A stretch of DNA of 64,000 nt from Viscum album (lineage: Eukaryota; Streptophyta; Magnoliopsida; Santalales; Viscaceae), in contig OY728121.1 of assembly GCA_963277665.1 (NCBI GenBank), positions 959,548,097-959,612,096 of the forward strand, in the 5' to 3' direction. Of this stretch, positions 14,779 to 25,839 are shown piece after piece. Made by a program: the position numbers and the translations under genes. The stretch's first letter is position 1; every line of letters begins with the position of its first letter. The notes under the pieces are model-generated. The model had not been told where the DNA came from and ran no database searches. It was given only the letters and a program-made list of their open reading frames with translations.

Positions 14779-16582
14779 TGTTGGTCGGAGTGGAATATCA
14801 AGAGGGGGTGAATTGATTTCCTACTTAAAAAATCTGATAAAAATATTGTTATAATGATTCCCCAAATTTTGAAATGGCCCAGTTAATTAAGGCAGTAGAG
14901 ATATAAATTTCTAGTTTGTCAACAGGTTTCTCAAAGGGTGATTAGTCCTTAGGTGAATTAGTGTAAAGCACTTATTCAAAATTTGAATCAATTATACTAA
15001 ATTAAACACATACACACACTAACCAATACTAACTATCAAAGTGAGTGAAAAATAGTTCTATGTTTTAGTAGTTATAAGTAGCAGAAAATAGATAAAACAG
15101 AGTATAACAAAAGTATAGAGCACATTGATGTAAAAAAAAGGTGCAATCTCAAGCTGAGACTTAATCCTCTTCAATTGGTGATCACCTACCACCAAGGAAT
15201 TTATATCAACAATAAACATGATACACATCCAGTATCGGTCTTTAAAATAGTTTTCACAACTATCCAGGGTTCACACACTCTACCACAGTTCATTGTGGGA
15301 CAAGTAAACAATAAATACCACACACGATCTCTTACACATTTATACATGGGAAATAAGATGTAAGTGATTTTTTATGTGAGGATATTCAATATCCTCCAGT
15401 TTAAGAACATGAGAATGTTTGTGTAACACACACTTCTCAGAAATGTAAAATGAAGGAACACAATAGAGCTAAGATTATAACTTCAGTTTAGAAAGCTCTA
15501 TGTGTTTTCAGTTCATCTCTTGACTCCTTGGGATGAATAATTTTCAGCTCGAGTCTTTCTCTGAAAGTTGTCCTCAAAACATAGTGTCGTAACTTCTGGT
15601 TCTAGCATTTAGTAATTTACTATTCTTCATCTTGTGTTTATCAAGAGTTGATGAAGCACAGAAGGAAGCCTTGAAATTGTTCTCTTGAAATGATCTTCTT
15701 CAGGTTCTTGGGTTCACAGTGTAAGCGTGTAATGGTTCTTTTTGATCAACTAAGTAAGCTCCTTCACATTCATAGACTCATGCTTTTCATGTCACTTTCA
15801 TCTCTTTCCTTTTCTTCCATGGTCTTCTCTTTTTTATATTTGAGTTTCGATAATAGGAATAAGTACATCATGTGCGATCTTTATCGTACCTCATACTATC
15901 CCCAGATACAATCTCCTGATATGTCTACAATTAGCATTAATTAATGTCAGAATCATTAAATTTACCAAATATGATAGTTGGAATAATCTTTTTAATTTGA
16001 AAAAGTAAGGAGTATATGATTATGGTATATTGGTAATTTTAGCCTTCACAATGGTAGGCTTCATCAATAGGTGTGCATCGGTATCCTTCATCAGTGACCT
16101 TCTCAATGGTAACCTTCCATCAGTAACCTTCATCAGTAGCCTTCAGTAGTAACCTTCCCAATATTGGCCATGCATCAGTTACCTTGCATCGATAACATTG
16201 CATCGATGACCTTTGCATCGGTGACCTTTCATCGGTGACCTTTGCATCAGTGATCTTAGTATCGGTGACCTTTACATTGGTGACCTTTGCATCGGTGACC
16301 TTTTCATCGATGACGTTTTCATCGGTAATATTTGCGTCGGGGACCTTTGCATCAGTGACCTTACATTAGTGACCTCTTCATTGGTGACCTTTTTATTGGT
16401 GACCTCTATACTTAGAGAAATTTTGCACGGTGAGCTTAAACAAGACAGCATTGAGATTAAAAGTACAAAGATTTTACTTTGATATAAAAATTATTTTCAC
16501 ATAAATGATTATCCTATAAGAGAAACATAATTATCACATAAATGAAACATGATTTGGGATTATCAAATAGGTGATTCCAACA
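14779..16582 (-). mobile_element. Ty1/copia 3' LTR (SIRE-like), minus strand
   Basis: An 1804-bp LTR with matching termini: the plus strand begins TGTTGGTCGG and ends GATTCCAACA, giving TGTTGG...CCAACA. Directly right of it (16583-16596) lies a polypurine tract on the minus strand, AAAAAGGGAGAGTT, so this is the 3' LTR of a minus-strand element. The TTTGTCATTATCAAAAAGGG context before the LTR is typical of SIRE-type copia elements (family knowledge). The outer end carries GAGGGGGTGAATTGA, also common in such LTRs. A 5' LTR, pol and primer site are not in the window. Short frames inside it (15175-15363, 15690-15944) look like chance. Confidence 0.75.
16042..16406. repeat. 16-bp minisatellite inside the copia LTR
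   Basis: More than 20 variants of a unit near GCATCGGTGACCTTT, 12 to 17 bp long. Units are most regular from 16190 to 16330 and more diverged at both edges. It lies near the start of the LTR when read on the minus strand. Confidence 0.85.
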
Positions 16583-16596
16583 AACTCTCCCTTTTT
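16583..16596 (-). promoter_or_regulatory. Copia polypurine tract
   Basis: Reads AAAAAGGGAGAGTT on the minus strand and abuts the LTR start TGTTGGAATC. Its position and composition fit the plus-strand priming site of a copia element and fix the element's orientation. Confidence 0.7.
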
Positions 16597-17051
16597 GATA
16601 ATGACAAATTATGTCATTATGTTTGAATCATGGTTAAGAACATTTGATAATATCTTCATAGGCATGTATAAGAACATTTGAACCATGTTTATTATAGAAA
16701 AATATATATATATTATATATATATATATAATCCACATAAAAACTTCCCCTCCTTTTATATTTGGTTGTTTAAAACATAAATCTAACTTGTAACCTAATCT
16801 ATTTCTCCCCATTTGTGATTAAAAAAAAGAAAAAAAGAAATATAAGAGGATTTTTAATTAATGAAGCGATAGTACAATATGAAAAACTGTTACAAATATC
16901 CCTATAAACTAATACATCCCACATTAAATCCACATCAGATATGTCCAAGTGAGCTTTATCCTTGGAAGATGAGGAGATAGGTTCTGAAGATGGAGGGATA
17001 GGCCTGGGTGTGGCAGTCAGCAGGGTTGGAAGAGCTGCATCAGAAGAATCA
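16597..17051 (-). pseudogene. Copia internal fragment with open 3' reading frame
   Basis: On the minus strand a frame stays open from 17051, the junction with element A, down to about 16797, some 84 codons. It has no start because its upstream part is cut off by A. The protein begins rich in Ser, Pro and Thr (a PRPIPPSSEPISSSS-type stretch) and ends hydrophobic before NGEK and a stop. In SIRE-type elements an extra env-like frame lies between pol and the 3' LTR, and this position fits, but sequence support is weak and it could be any 3' coding end. From 16797 down to the polypurine tract the DNA is noncoding and includes a TA microsatellite (about 16700-16733). Confidence 0.35.
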
Positions 17052-17703
17052 TGTCATGACCCATCCACGGGGCCTATGTTGTGACTACCCCAAGCCTGCC
17101 TTCCATAGGCCAGGGGCTGGCGACTAGCACCAAAGGCGTAAATCCCAAAAGAAGGGAAGGCATTGACTTTTTGAAGTAACAAACACAATAGAATACACAA
17201 GTGAAGTAATCACTAAGAAAAACTGGGTACAAGTAAGTGCTGAAAAGTAAATGGGCCAGTATACAAACCCAACAAAACGTATAGTACAACTGAAAGAAAG
17301 TACAACATAAGTAAGTAAAAATAGCACCACCGAGTCGTCCTCCAGAAATCCCACCTGAAGGGTGGGTACAGATAGTCTCCTCATCTCCTCGGGTCTGACC
17401 GTCCGCTCCGTGTACGTCCCACCAAGTGGTCCACCTCCGGGTACCGTCCCGCTCCACAAGCCTCCACCTTGATCAGTGTTGTCTGTCGGCTGCATCCAAC
17501 ACATGTAGTGCGGTCATAGCCCATGTAGGGGTGAGTATACCATACTCAGTATGGACCCCGAGACCCCTGAAGGTCACTCAGAATCCACGAAGGATAAACC
17601 ACGAAGGAAAGATACAATCACAAAGTATCAACAAATCTACTTAATTATATGCCCATACATATACCTAAGTCATCAGTTACAGTTCGACTCTAGTTCCTGA
17701 TCC

Positions 17704-17782
17704 CAAGCACAACCTAGTCCACATAGGAAAGCACAACCCACTCCAAACAGGAAAGAACAACCCAATCCAGACAGGAATGCAA
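17704..17782. repeat. 24-bp repeat in A 3' LTR
   Basis: Three units close to CACAACCCAATCCACACAGG plus AAAG. The other LTR holds the same array at 25656-25733, so it predates the insertion of this copy. Confidence 0.8.
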
Positions 17783-17888
17783 GTCAACCACATCAATGAT
17801 AATGTTTGAAAATCAAGAATCAGATCACACATGTATACATTTCGTAAGGTGATAGAGATGATCAGATGTTGCCACTGATTCATCTAGC

Positions 17889-18155
17889 TGTCAGACCCAC
17901 ATAGGATACAAGACCACCTAAGTTGTCGAACCCACAAAGGATACAAGACCAACTACTCTGTAGGACCCACACAGGATACAAGTACAGAGGTCATATAATG
18001 CTGGACCCATATAGGATACAAGAACAGTAGTCATCGTCGTCGAACCAACGGAGGATTCCAGTATGGACGTCATCGCTACCGAACCCACAAGGGATCCAAA
18101 TACAGTCGTCCTTGCTGTCGAACCCATGGAGGATCCAAGTGCAGTCGTCATCGTC
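17889..18155. repeat. About 38-bp minisatellite in A 3' LTR
   Basis: Seven or eight units with the core GAACCCACAAAGGATACAAG or GACCCACATAGGATACAAG, followed by a variable spacer; later units change GGATACAAG to GGATCCAAG. The matching array in the other LTR is 25840-26100. Confidence 0.85.
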
Positions 18156-18691
18156 AAAGTCACAACCAGCTCTAGGGTTCCCGCACACAGCATGCTCGAT
18201 CCCGGGGGGGGTCCGCTCCTCGAGCAAGAGAGTTGACACATCAACTGTCATGTACTCCAGAGTTTATGTATCCCAATTCTCTGTCTCATCAAAAGAAACC
18301 CAACACGAAATACGGTACGTCAATCGGACGCCGAGTCTGAGAGTTATTGGCTTTTCCGTTCTAGGGGCCCGGTTGGTTTTTAATCTAAAACCAACCCGAA
18401 CATACTCCAAATTCATCCAAACCTCAAGTGGAGCAATAAAAATGGACAGTATCAAAAAAAGGATTCCAACACAATTGACGGCACATCAATCGGATGTTCG
18501 GACCTTAAGATATAAGTGTTTCCGCTCCAAGGGCCCGGTCGGTTTCGAGTTCAAACCAACCCGTTTTTACCCAAACTTTGCCAAAACCTCCAGTGTAATA
18601 TATTGAAACGATCGTATCGACCCAAGGACTCCTACGCAACTGATGGTGCGTCGATCGGAGGTACGTAGCTCATGTTATGGGTAAAATACTG

Positions 18692-19110
18692 AAAACAGTC
18701 CGAAGTGGGGGGTCTGGGACCGGCCCAACCCCCCAGGGTCGGCCTAAACCGAGTCGACCCGACCCGGGTTCGGGTCCGGCCCGGTAGGGCGTGGCCCGAC
18801 CCGGCTGGGCGCGGCCCGCCCCGGTCCGCGCGACCCGCCACGGCCCAGCTGGGGGGTGCGCTAGCTCGACCAGCGGGCCGAGCTGGGGGGGGGAACGCGG
18901 TCCCACCTTTGTTCCGCGGACGCGGTGACTGATGTCGCGTCTCCCCCAGATCCCGCACGGCCACATGATTCATCCTTTGCCGCAGCAGCTTCAGCCACGG
19001 AGGCCTTCTGCTGACGGCGCGCCGAGGCATCGCCACCTCCAGGAGGTCGGCCCGTACCGGCCGCCGTGCCGGCAACCCGCACCACCGGGAGCTTCCGCGG
19101 GCCACTGGAG
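18692..19110. other. GC- and CpG-rich block in A 3' LTR
   Basis: A sharp island of C/G-rich sequence with many CCCGACCCGG and GGCCCGG motifs inside an otherwise AT-rich window. The counterpart in the other LTR is 26645-26900. Apparent long frames on both strands here (for example 18632-19243 minus) come from composition and have no family match I recognise. Confidence 0.7.
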
Positions 19111-20229
19111 TCATTCCGGTGGTCCGATTTTGCTCTCGTCTACTCCTGTGGTCATCTCGGGACACGTAGATTACTGTGAAGGTCTCCAACCACCATTTTG
19201 GTCCCTCTTCATCATCACCAATTGTTTCCCTCATCAATAACAAATTAGCGGTGGGTTCAGGCTTGTTCGTTAACCCGCACCCACCACGTTAGAGGTGAAA
19301 ACATCACCCAACACATTAATTTCCAAGCACGAGGGTATAATTCTCATAAGAAAGAATATAAAAATTCCCCTACCTCAACAAGGAAGACGATCATCGGCAT
19401 CGCGGTACATGGCGTCGTGGAGAAGAGGATCGTAGGCATCATCGGGGCACGTCGAGGGGGAAACGGCGTCTCCTCTCTTGTCACGGGGAAGAGGATTGGT
19501 GGTGCGTCATTGTTCTTTGAGGAACCGGCATTCTTCATCGGTCGTCATTGATGAACAGTTATCCTCCCTTTTTAATTCTTTTCAGAGCCTTTCTCAAAAG
19601 AGATTTTCAAACCGAAAAAGATTTATGTGGCTCACAAATTAATAGAATTGTTAAGAAATTCCTTTTAATTTCGACGTGGTTCCAAATTAATTTTCGCTGA
19701 GATAAATTAAATGGTTGGCACGTTTAAAAGGATGAGGTAGGTAGGAAGGCTCCACATAATCAATATGTAGAGTTACCAATGATTCAAACAAGGGTTATTA
19801 ATGGGGGGAAAAGTCAGAGGAAAGAGAAGTGGAATAAATGAGGTCAGAGGAAATTAAATGGTCGGGCTTGCGTGGGCCCCACCTCTCTAACCTCATTTAG
19901 AAATAAAAATTGTTCCGACATTTTTTATTTATTTCTTAAACAAACCCCCAAAAATTATCTTCTCCTCCTTTGCATACGCAACTATGGTAAGTGTCCCCTT
20001 AAGCAATTACTGACGCTACATGTTCATCGGTACCCTCGGATTTTAATTCTGAGCACTGGTTCAAAATTTAGAAAAAACCCGCTCATTCATTCACTGAACG
20101 TACCCGAGATAAAATTCAAAAATTGATTCTGAGCACCCCGGGCCTCGGAATCAAGCTTCGTTAGAATCCACATACTTTTAAAATTCCAAATTATTTAAAA
20201 AAATTCCGTAAAATTTCCGGGTCTTTACA

Positions 20230-20242
20230 TTACTCCCACCAC
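20230..20242 (-). promoter_or_regulatory. Polypurine tract of element A
   Basis: Minus-strand GTGGTGGGAGTAA lies directly before the 3' LTR start TGTAAAGACC. Position and purine bias fit the plus-strand primer. Confidence 0.65.
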
Positions 20243-20276
20243 AGGGCTTTACGTCTCTGTAAATCTACAACATAAA

Positions 20277-20600
20277 CTAGAGGAACAAATGAGGGTATTG
20301 AGCACGCATCTGAGCCTCTCGCTCCCTTGTGCTCTCCTGGAGGTTCTCGTGCTACCAATGAATGCGCACAAGAGGAATCGACCACCCACATAGGACTCAC
20401 TCTTATCGATCTTCGATCTCCACTAGGACCTCTGCAAAAGTCACCTCGTCATCGATGTCCAGCTCCCCATGGTCGATGATATGCATCAGGTCGTGCACGT
20501 ATCTCCTCAGCTGAGATACTTGGAAGACGTTGTGAACCTGGTATAACTGAGGTGGAAGGGCTAGGTGGTAAGCCACCTCGCCTACCCTACTGAGGACCTG
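20277..20600 (-). pseudogene. Element A integrase tail and chromodomain
   Basis: Reads VGEVAYHLALPPQLYQVH then NVFQVSQLRRYVHDLMH, the GPF/Y-module end usual before a chromodomain. After EVTFAEVLVEIEDR and a frame change it closes with ESTREREAQMRAQYPHLFL, the typical chromodomain C-terminus. A chromodomain places the element among chromoviruses. Confidence 0.7.
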
Positions 20601-21760
20601 AAGAGGCCCGATGAAGCACGGAGATAACTTTCCCCCCGTCCAAATCTCTGCAATCCATGTCGAGGTGAGACCCGTAAGAAAACGTGGTCAGAATACTTGA
20701 ACTCCAGTGGTCTCCTCCTCTTATCAGCATAGGACTTCTGTTTGATCTGTGCAGTCCTCATCCGCTCCTGGATGACCTGCACCATCTCCGTCGTAGCCCG
20801 AACCATCTCTGGTTCTATGAGTGCTGACTCCCTAGGGTTAGTCCAGCACATAGGTGATCTGCAATGTCGGTCGTACAGTTCCTCATAAGGTGCCATCCTA
20901 AGGGTGGAGTGGTAGTTGTTGTTGTACGAAAACTCTACCAAGGGTAAGTGATCCTCCCAGCTGCAACCAAAGTCAAGGACACATGCACGGAGCATGTCCT
21001 CGAGTGTCTAGATGGTCCTCTCCGTCTGGCCATCCGTCTGAGGGTGAAATGTTGTGCTCAGGCGTAGCTACATCCCGAAAGCCTCTTGCAACCCCTTCCA
21101 AAACATGGAAGTAAAGAGAGTGTCTCAATCGGAAACGATAGACGATGGCACACCATGAAGTCGTTTGATCTTCTGAATGTAGAGGCATTGCAAGCTCTCT
21201 ATTGATCCATGCTCTCTGATCAGTAGGAAGTGGGCCGACTTGGTGAGTCGGTCTATGATCACCCATATAGTTTCATGTCCACTAGAAGTACGTGGAAGCC
21301 CCATCACTAAATCCATGGATATCCTGTCCCACTTCCACTCTGGGACCTCTAAGGGTTGTACCAAGCCTACTGTCACCTGGTGCTCTGCCTTCACTTGCTG
21401 ACAAGTGAGGCATCGAGAAACGAACTCCGCCATAGCCCTCTTTATACCCGGCCACCAGTACTGTCGTCTGAGGTCCTGGTACATCTTTGCTACTCCAGGA
21501 TGTACCGCTAGAGGGGAAGTGTGGAACTCCCTCAGCACCTCCTCCTACATTGCAACTGGTACCATGGTACGTCCCCAGAATAGGATGGCGTGCTCCCCAC
21601 CTTCAGAAAATCCATTAGGTGCCATCCTTGAGGATATCTGATCACGTCGCGCCCTACACTCAATATCCTCATGTTGTGCCTCTATGACCCACTGATGTAG
21701 TGGAGGAGTGACTATGAGGGACTGAAGATAGGCTGCCACATCTCTATCCATGAAAGATAT
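20600..21760 (-). pseudogene. Element A integrase
   Basis: The zinc finger is complete: H and H in FHTSPLAVH, then CLTC (H-x6-H-x29-C-x2-C, about 21401-21523). The catalytic core keeps the first Asp in SMDLVMGLP (21311-21313), the second in SIVSD (about 21125) and the Glu in HPQTDGQTERT (about 21030). Stops follow SIVSD and interrupt the core twice more. The downstream part, with YNNNYHSTLRMAPYE and QKSYADKRRRPLEF, is strongly Tekay/Del-like. The domain is well preserved except for the stops. Confidence 0.85.
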
Positions 21761-21824
21761 CTGCAAAGCGGCTAACTGCTCCATCGCCTCCCCAGGTAGT
21801 TGAATGCATGATCTTCTATTGAGA

Positions 21825-22260
21825 TCATCAGCCATAACGTTCCCCTTCCCAGAAGTATAGACAATCTCAAAGTCATAATCCTTGAGGAACTCGAGCCATC
21901 ACCGCTATCTCAGGTTCAGGTCCTTCTGTGAGAAAATGTACCTGAGACTCTGGTGTTCAGAGTAGACTGTAAAGCGCATGCCCATCAGATAGTGTCGCCA
22001 TGCCTTCAGGGTGAAGACCACTGCTAATAACTCTAGGTCATGAGTGGTGTAGTTTTTCTCATGTGGCCTCAACTACTGTGAACCGTATGTGATAACTGCT
22101 CACTCCTACATCAGGACACACCTGAGTCCGGTCCTTGATGCATCGTAGTAAACTACGTAACCTATTCCCCCCATTGGTAGCCTCAAGATGGGCGCACTGG
22201 TCAATCTCCGCCTCAGCTCCTGAAAGCTCTGCTGAAATCTGTCTGACCACACAAAGGGTT
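21825..22260 (-). pseudogene. Element A RNase H
   Basis: Reads VVYYDASRTGLRC with the first catalytic Asp at 22142-22144, then, after a frame change, THDLELLAVV, RYIFSQKDLNLR and FLKDYDFEIVY. The usual TDHKSL motif is SEHQSL, so a catalytic Asp is changed to Glu. Ends at NVMADDLNRRS near 21830. Confidence 0.75.
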
Positions 22261-22439
22261 TCCCCATCTTTGTCAAAGATGTAAGCGATGCTACAACTCT
22301 AGAGAATTATGGCACAAATCTCTGATAATACCCATCCAGACCTAGGAAACTTCGCACCTCTGTCACGCTCCTCGGTGGCTCCCAAGAAAGTACTGCCTCG
22401 ACCTTCGCGGGAACCACTGCAACTCGTGCCTCTGAGATG

Positions 22440-23230
22440 ACTTTCCCCAAGAATTGAACCTCTCGAAGCTAAAACTAGATCTTCGAGAGCTTACCATAAA
22501 GCTGGTGCTCTCGGAGTGTATCCAGTACAACTTGTAAGTGGTAGGCGTGCTCCTCCTCGGTGGTCAAGTAGATCAGTATGTCGTCAATGAAGACTATGAA
22601 AAACTGATCGAGGTAGGGCTGGAAGATCCAGTTCATGAGACTCATGAACACTACTGGAGCATTTTTCACACTTAAGGGAATGCCCATGAACTCATAGTGG
22701 TCGTACCAACACCTGAATCCCATCTTCTACACATCTGCGTCCTGAACTCGGGGCTGATGATAGCCTGACCTGAGGTCTATCTTTGAGAACCAGATTGCTC
22801 CCTTGAGATGATCGAAGAGGTCGTCAATCTTCATAAGTGGATACTTATTCTTCACGTTCAACTGGTTCAGGCGACGGTAGTTGAAAAATAGTTGCAATTT
22901 CCCATCCGCCTTCTTGGCGAACAGAATCAGAGAAGCCCAGGGTGAAACACTGGGTCGGATGAAACCTTTCCCCTGTAAGTCCTCCAGCTGTACCCACAGC
23001 TCACGAAGCTCTATGGGAGCCATCCGATATGCTGGAGTAGATATCGGTGATGTCCCAGGATACAGGTCTATGTAGAAATCTACTTCCTTGCGAGGAGGTA
23101 GTCCTGGAACATCATCAGGAGAAACGTCCGCATACTGATCCACCACAACAGGAAATCTCGGACTCTGCACATCAACTACTACGAGGATGAGACTATCCAA
23201 CTGATGTGTGATTATCTGCCCTCTCCTAGG
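22440..23230 (-). pseudogene. Element A reverse transcriptase
   Basis: Clear gypsy [53 protein letters not shown] (first catalytic Asp), NAPVVFMSLMN and VFIDDILIY, with the catalytic D-D at 22580-22585. A TAG stop at 22724-22726 splits the domain in the same frame. The two catalytic Asp positions are intact, so the loss of function here is from the stop and from changes such as W in place of G near the middle. Confidence 0.85.
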
Positions 23231-23299
23231 CATAAGTCCATCATGTTCTGCGAAGGTCCCCTTCTTGTCGGTGAAGGTGAACCTGGTCCCATCCATGTG

Positions 23300-23639
23300 G
23301 ACCCACCGCACCTTGTGCCTAATAAAGTCGATCTGAGCATGGACTCTAGATAACCAGTACATACCCAAGATGACGTCGTAAGGCCTCGACGCCGCTACAA
23401 GAAGATCACAGCCGAAGCTCTAGCCCCCTAGAGTAAGCTCACACTGCCAGAACCAGTGTGTAATCATCGAGTCTGCTCCCATAGGAGTCTCTAGCTGCAA
23501 GGATCGAGCCAACGGCTCCGTCGGAATCTCCGAGCTCCGAACAAGGGCAGCGGCAATAAAAGAATGACCCTCACCTGTGTCTATAAGAACTACAACAACG
23601 GTGGGGAAGACACAGATAGTACCTAGAATTATCTCAGGT
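23300..23639 (-). pseudogene. Element A aspartic protease region
   Basis: The frame gives LIDTGEGHSFI with the catalytic D-T-G at 23573-23581; the family norm is a D-S-G-A-S-H-S-F motif. The end of the domain is marked by [11 protein letters not shown] near 23370, the usual IxGMDWL flap-end motif with D changed to Y. One in-frame stop lies between these (after LTLGG). The catalytic triplet is kept but the frame is broken. Confidence 0.75.
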
Positions 23640-24713
23640 GCACCGTGGTCATAAGCTTCTGCTTCCTGGAGCTAAGCCTGCCTCTGCCCGCCATCTCCCA
23701 TTGGTCGGGGTGGACCTCCTGGGGGTAGTGGTGGTAGAGCCTCGAAGCGTCATCCACCACCCGCTGCTCAGCCAGCTCCTCTGCCTCGTCCGCCGGCTCC
23801 CTGCAGACCACCACGGTCGAACCTCTTCCTCTGCCTGAGAGGTCCCTCCACTGTCTGCTGCTCGTAAGGCGGGATCTGCGCCGTCTGCCCCGCACAGCCA
23901 AACCTGTGTCCTAATGTCGCCAACCAGATGGCCTGGACTTCTTGGACCCTTGCGTCATATGTTGACTGCCAGCTGCAGAAGACTTCACTTTGTGCCATCC
24001 TGCGGTGGCTCTCGCAGCTGAAGCATGTTCGGAGAGAAAGCTCTCCACTAGTAGGGCTCGCTCCAGCACCCCCTCCTGAGTCAGGATGTTGAGTGGAATC
24101 GTCGAAGCTCTAATATCATGCCTCAGCCCCTACTCAAAGGTCAGGGCCCAGAATAATGGGTCACATACCATGTCCGTGGAGTAGTGATATAGGTCGGTAA
24201 ATCTCTCCGAGTACTGGTCTACTGACATGTTGCCCTTCCGGAGCTGTAGTAACTCCTGTATGTGCACCAAACGAAGGGTGGATGGAACGAACTCCGAGCG
24301 GATGAGGCTCTCGAAGTCTGTCCAATGTTGAGATGCCTCATCGTGCACCTAGAGCATCAGGATCCACTATCTAAATACTTCTTCTTGCAGGAGACTCGCT
24401 GCAAGGATCACCATGAGGTCTGCTGGTGTCCCTACCAACCTGAAGACTCTGACGACAGCCTCCTACCAATCCTCGGCTTCCTGAATATTTGTCTCTCCAC
24501 GAAACCCTGGCAGCCTCTGTCTTTGAAACTTGTGCAATGCACTCAGGTGGCGCGCACTCTCCGCTGATGGGGGAGGTGGTATCAGTGGCCCAGCGGGTAG
24601 TGTTACCGCTGGTGACTCCGCTGTAATGGGGCCCTACACCGAAGCCCCATCGCTCGGTGGGCTTCCATCCCACGCATAACTAGGAACCCTATTTTCTGCC
24701 TTCGTGGGGCCAT
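23640..24713 (-). pseudogene. Element A gag region
   Basis: Begins MAPRRQK. The core resembles the gypsy gag homology region: a W..FE.LIRSEFVP segment, then LLQLRKGNMSVDQYSERFTD around 24200-24290, matching the family pattern of an 'L-Q-x-G-x-M-S-V-x-E-Y' segment. Downstream is an Arg/Gly-rich stretch (KRFDRGG near 23835). A zinc knuckle expected here could not be read with confidence, so it has either decayed or shifted frame. Several frames are needed to read the region. Confidence 0.7.
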
Positions 24714-24986
24714 CCTGAAAAGAAACAGGTGTGCCACAGTCAAACAGTACACCTGGTGAGCTGACTCAAAGTAATCACAATGAAAAACTTTGAAATGAAA
24801 CACACACGCAATCAGTGTTTTCGTGAACTAAGTCGGAAGTCAGAGGTCAGGGTCCTGGTGTATGGATACGTCGGCCGCCGCACCAACACTGGACTCCCTG
24901 GACTGAAAACCACACTCAATACTCTTAACACTATTGCTTCATAGAAAGAAAAGATCAGAGTCCTGAGTTCTGTGGTGGAATTGACT

Positions 24987-24998
24987 CCTCTGATACAA
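24987..24998 (-). promoter_or_regulatory. Primer-binding site of A (tRNA-iMet type)
   Basis: Minus strand TTGTATCAGAGG, three bases inside the 5' LTR end. It differs at two positions from the plant initiator-Met primer site TGGTATCAGAGC. It confirms orientation and the LTR edge at 25002. Confidence 0.8.
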
Positions 24999-25655
24999 AT
25001 TTGTCATGACCCATCCTCGGGGACCGTGTCATGACTACCCCAAGCCCGCCTTCCATAGGCCAAGGGGTGGAGACTAGCACCAAAGGAATAAATCCCAAAA
25101 TAAGAGAAGGAATTTCCTTTATGAAGTAACAAACACAACAGAGTACGCAAGTGAAGTAAGCACTAAGAAAAACTGGGTACAAGTAAGTACTGAAAAGTAA
25201 ATGGTTCAGTATACAAACCCAACTGAAAGTACATTACAACTAAAAGGAAAGTACAATAGAAGTAATTAAAAATAGAAGTACTGAGTCGTCCTCCAAAAAC
25301 CCCACCTGAAGGGTGGGTACAGATAGTCTCCTCAGCTCCTCGGGTCTGACCGTCCGTTCCATGTACATCCCGCCAAGTGGTCCACCTCCGGGTACAATCT
25401 AGCTTCACAATCCTCCACCTCGATCAGTGATGTCTGTCCTCTACATCCAACACATGTAGTGCAGTCATAGCTTGTGCAGGGGTGAGTATACGATACTCAG
25501 TAGGGACCCCGAGACCCCTGAAGGTCTCTCAGAATCCACGAAGTATAAACCACGAAAGAAAGATACAATCACGAAGTATCAACAAATCTACTTAGGTATA
25601 TTCCCATAAATATACCTAAGTCATCAGTTACAATTAGGCTCCATCTCCCAAGGCC

Positions 25656-25733
25656 AAGCACAACCCAATCCACATAGGAAAGCACAACCCAGTCCACACA
25701 GGAAAGCACAACCCAATCCACACAGGAATGCAA
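25656..25733. repeat. 24-bp repeat in A 5' LTR
   Basis: Three units of CACAACCCAATCCACACAGG plus AAAG, the partner of the array at 17704-17782. Confidence 0.8.
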
Positions 25734-25839
25734 GTCTGCCACATCAATGATAATGTTTGAAAATAAAGACTCATCTCACACAGGTATACATTTCATAAGG
25801 CGATAGAGATGATCAGATGTAGCCACTGATTCATCTAGA

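Larger units (their letters stand above)
17052..20229 (-). repeat. 3' LTR of element A
   Basis: 3178 bp. On the minus strand it starts TGTAAAGACCCGG (20229) and ends GGGTCATGACA (17052), keeping TG...CA ends. It is collinear with 25002-26931 up to 19011; the remaining 19012-20229 has no partner in the right LTR. It contains two minisatellites and a GC-rich block, listed separately. Open frames of up to 203 codons in the GC-rich block are by-products of low stop density. Confidence 0.85.
20277..24713 (-). pseudogene. Element A gag-pol polyprotein, broken
   Basis: About 4.44 kb, matching the roughly 1.5-kb-codon single polyprotein usual for Tekay/Del elements. I chose the start at 24713 because the frame begins MAPRRQK there, like the MPPRR start common in this clade. 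It ends at the TAG at 20277-20279 after YPHLFL, a typical chromodomain end. Domain order is gag, protease, reverse transcriptase, RNase H, integrase, chromodomain. It is broken by in-frame stops (for example TAG at 22724-22726 in RT; others in RNase H and in integrase just after VSD near 21125) and by frameshifts in gag and between pol domains. The domains are described separately. Confidence 0.88.

Noticed and set aside
16700..16733. TA-rich run as a promoter
   Set aside because: A simple TA microsatellite between a copia frame and its polypurine tract; no transcription unit downstream.
17074..17504. Two overlapping frames of 126 and 127 codons with hydrophobic parts
   Set aside because: They lie in the LTR end in two different frames over the same DNA. 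The similar frames at 24955-25408 are the other LTR copy. No membrane-protein family recognised.
18112..18606. 164-codon plus-strand frame
   Set aside because: Inside the A LTR, spans the minisatellite and shows no domain; in the partner LTR the same region is split into shorter frames.
18632..19243. 203-codon minus-strand frame and overlapping 75- to 102-codon frames
   Set aside because: They lie in the GC-rich block of A's LTR, where stops are rare by composition. Frames are open on both strands, and the partner LTR does not keep them.
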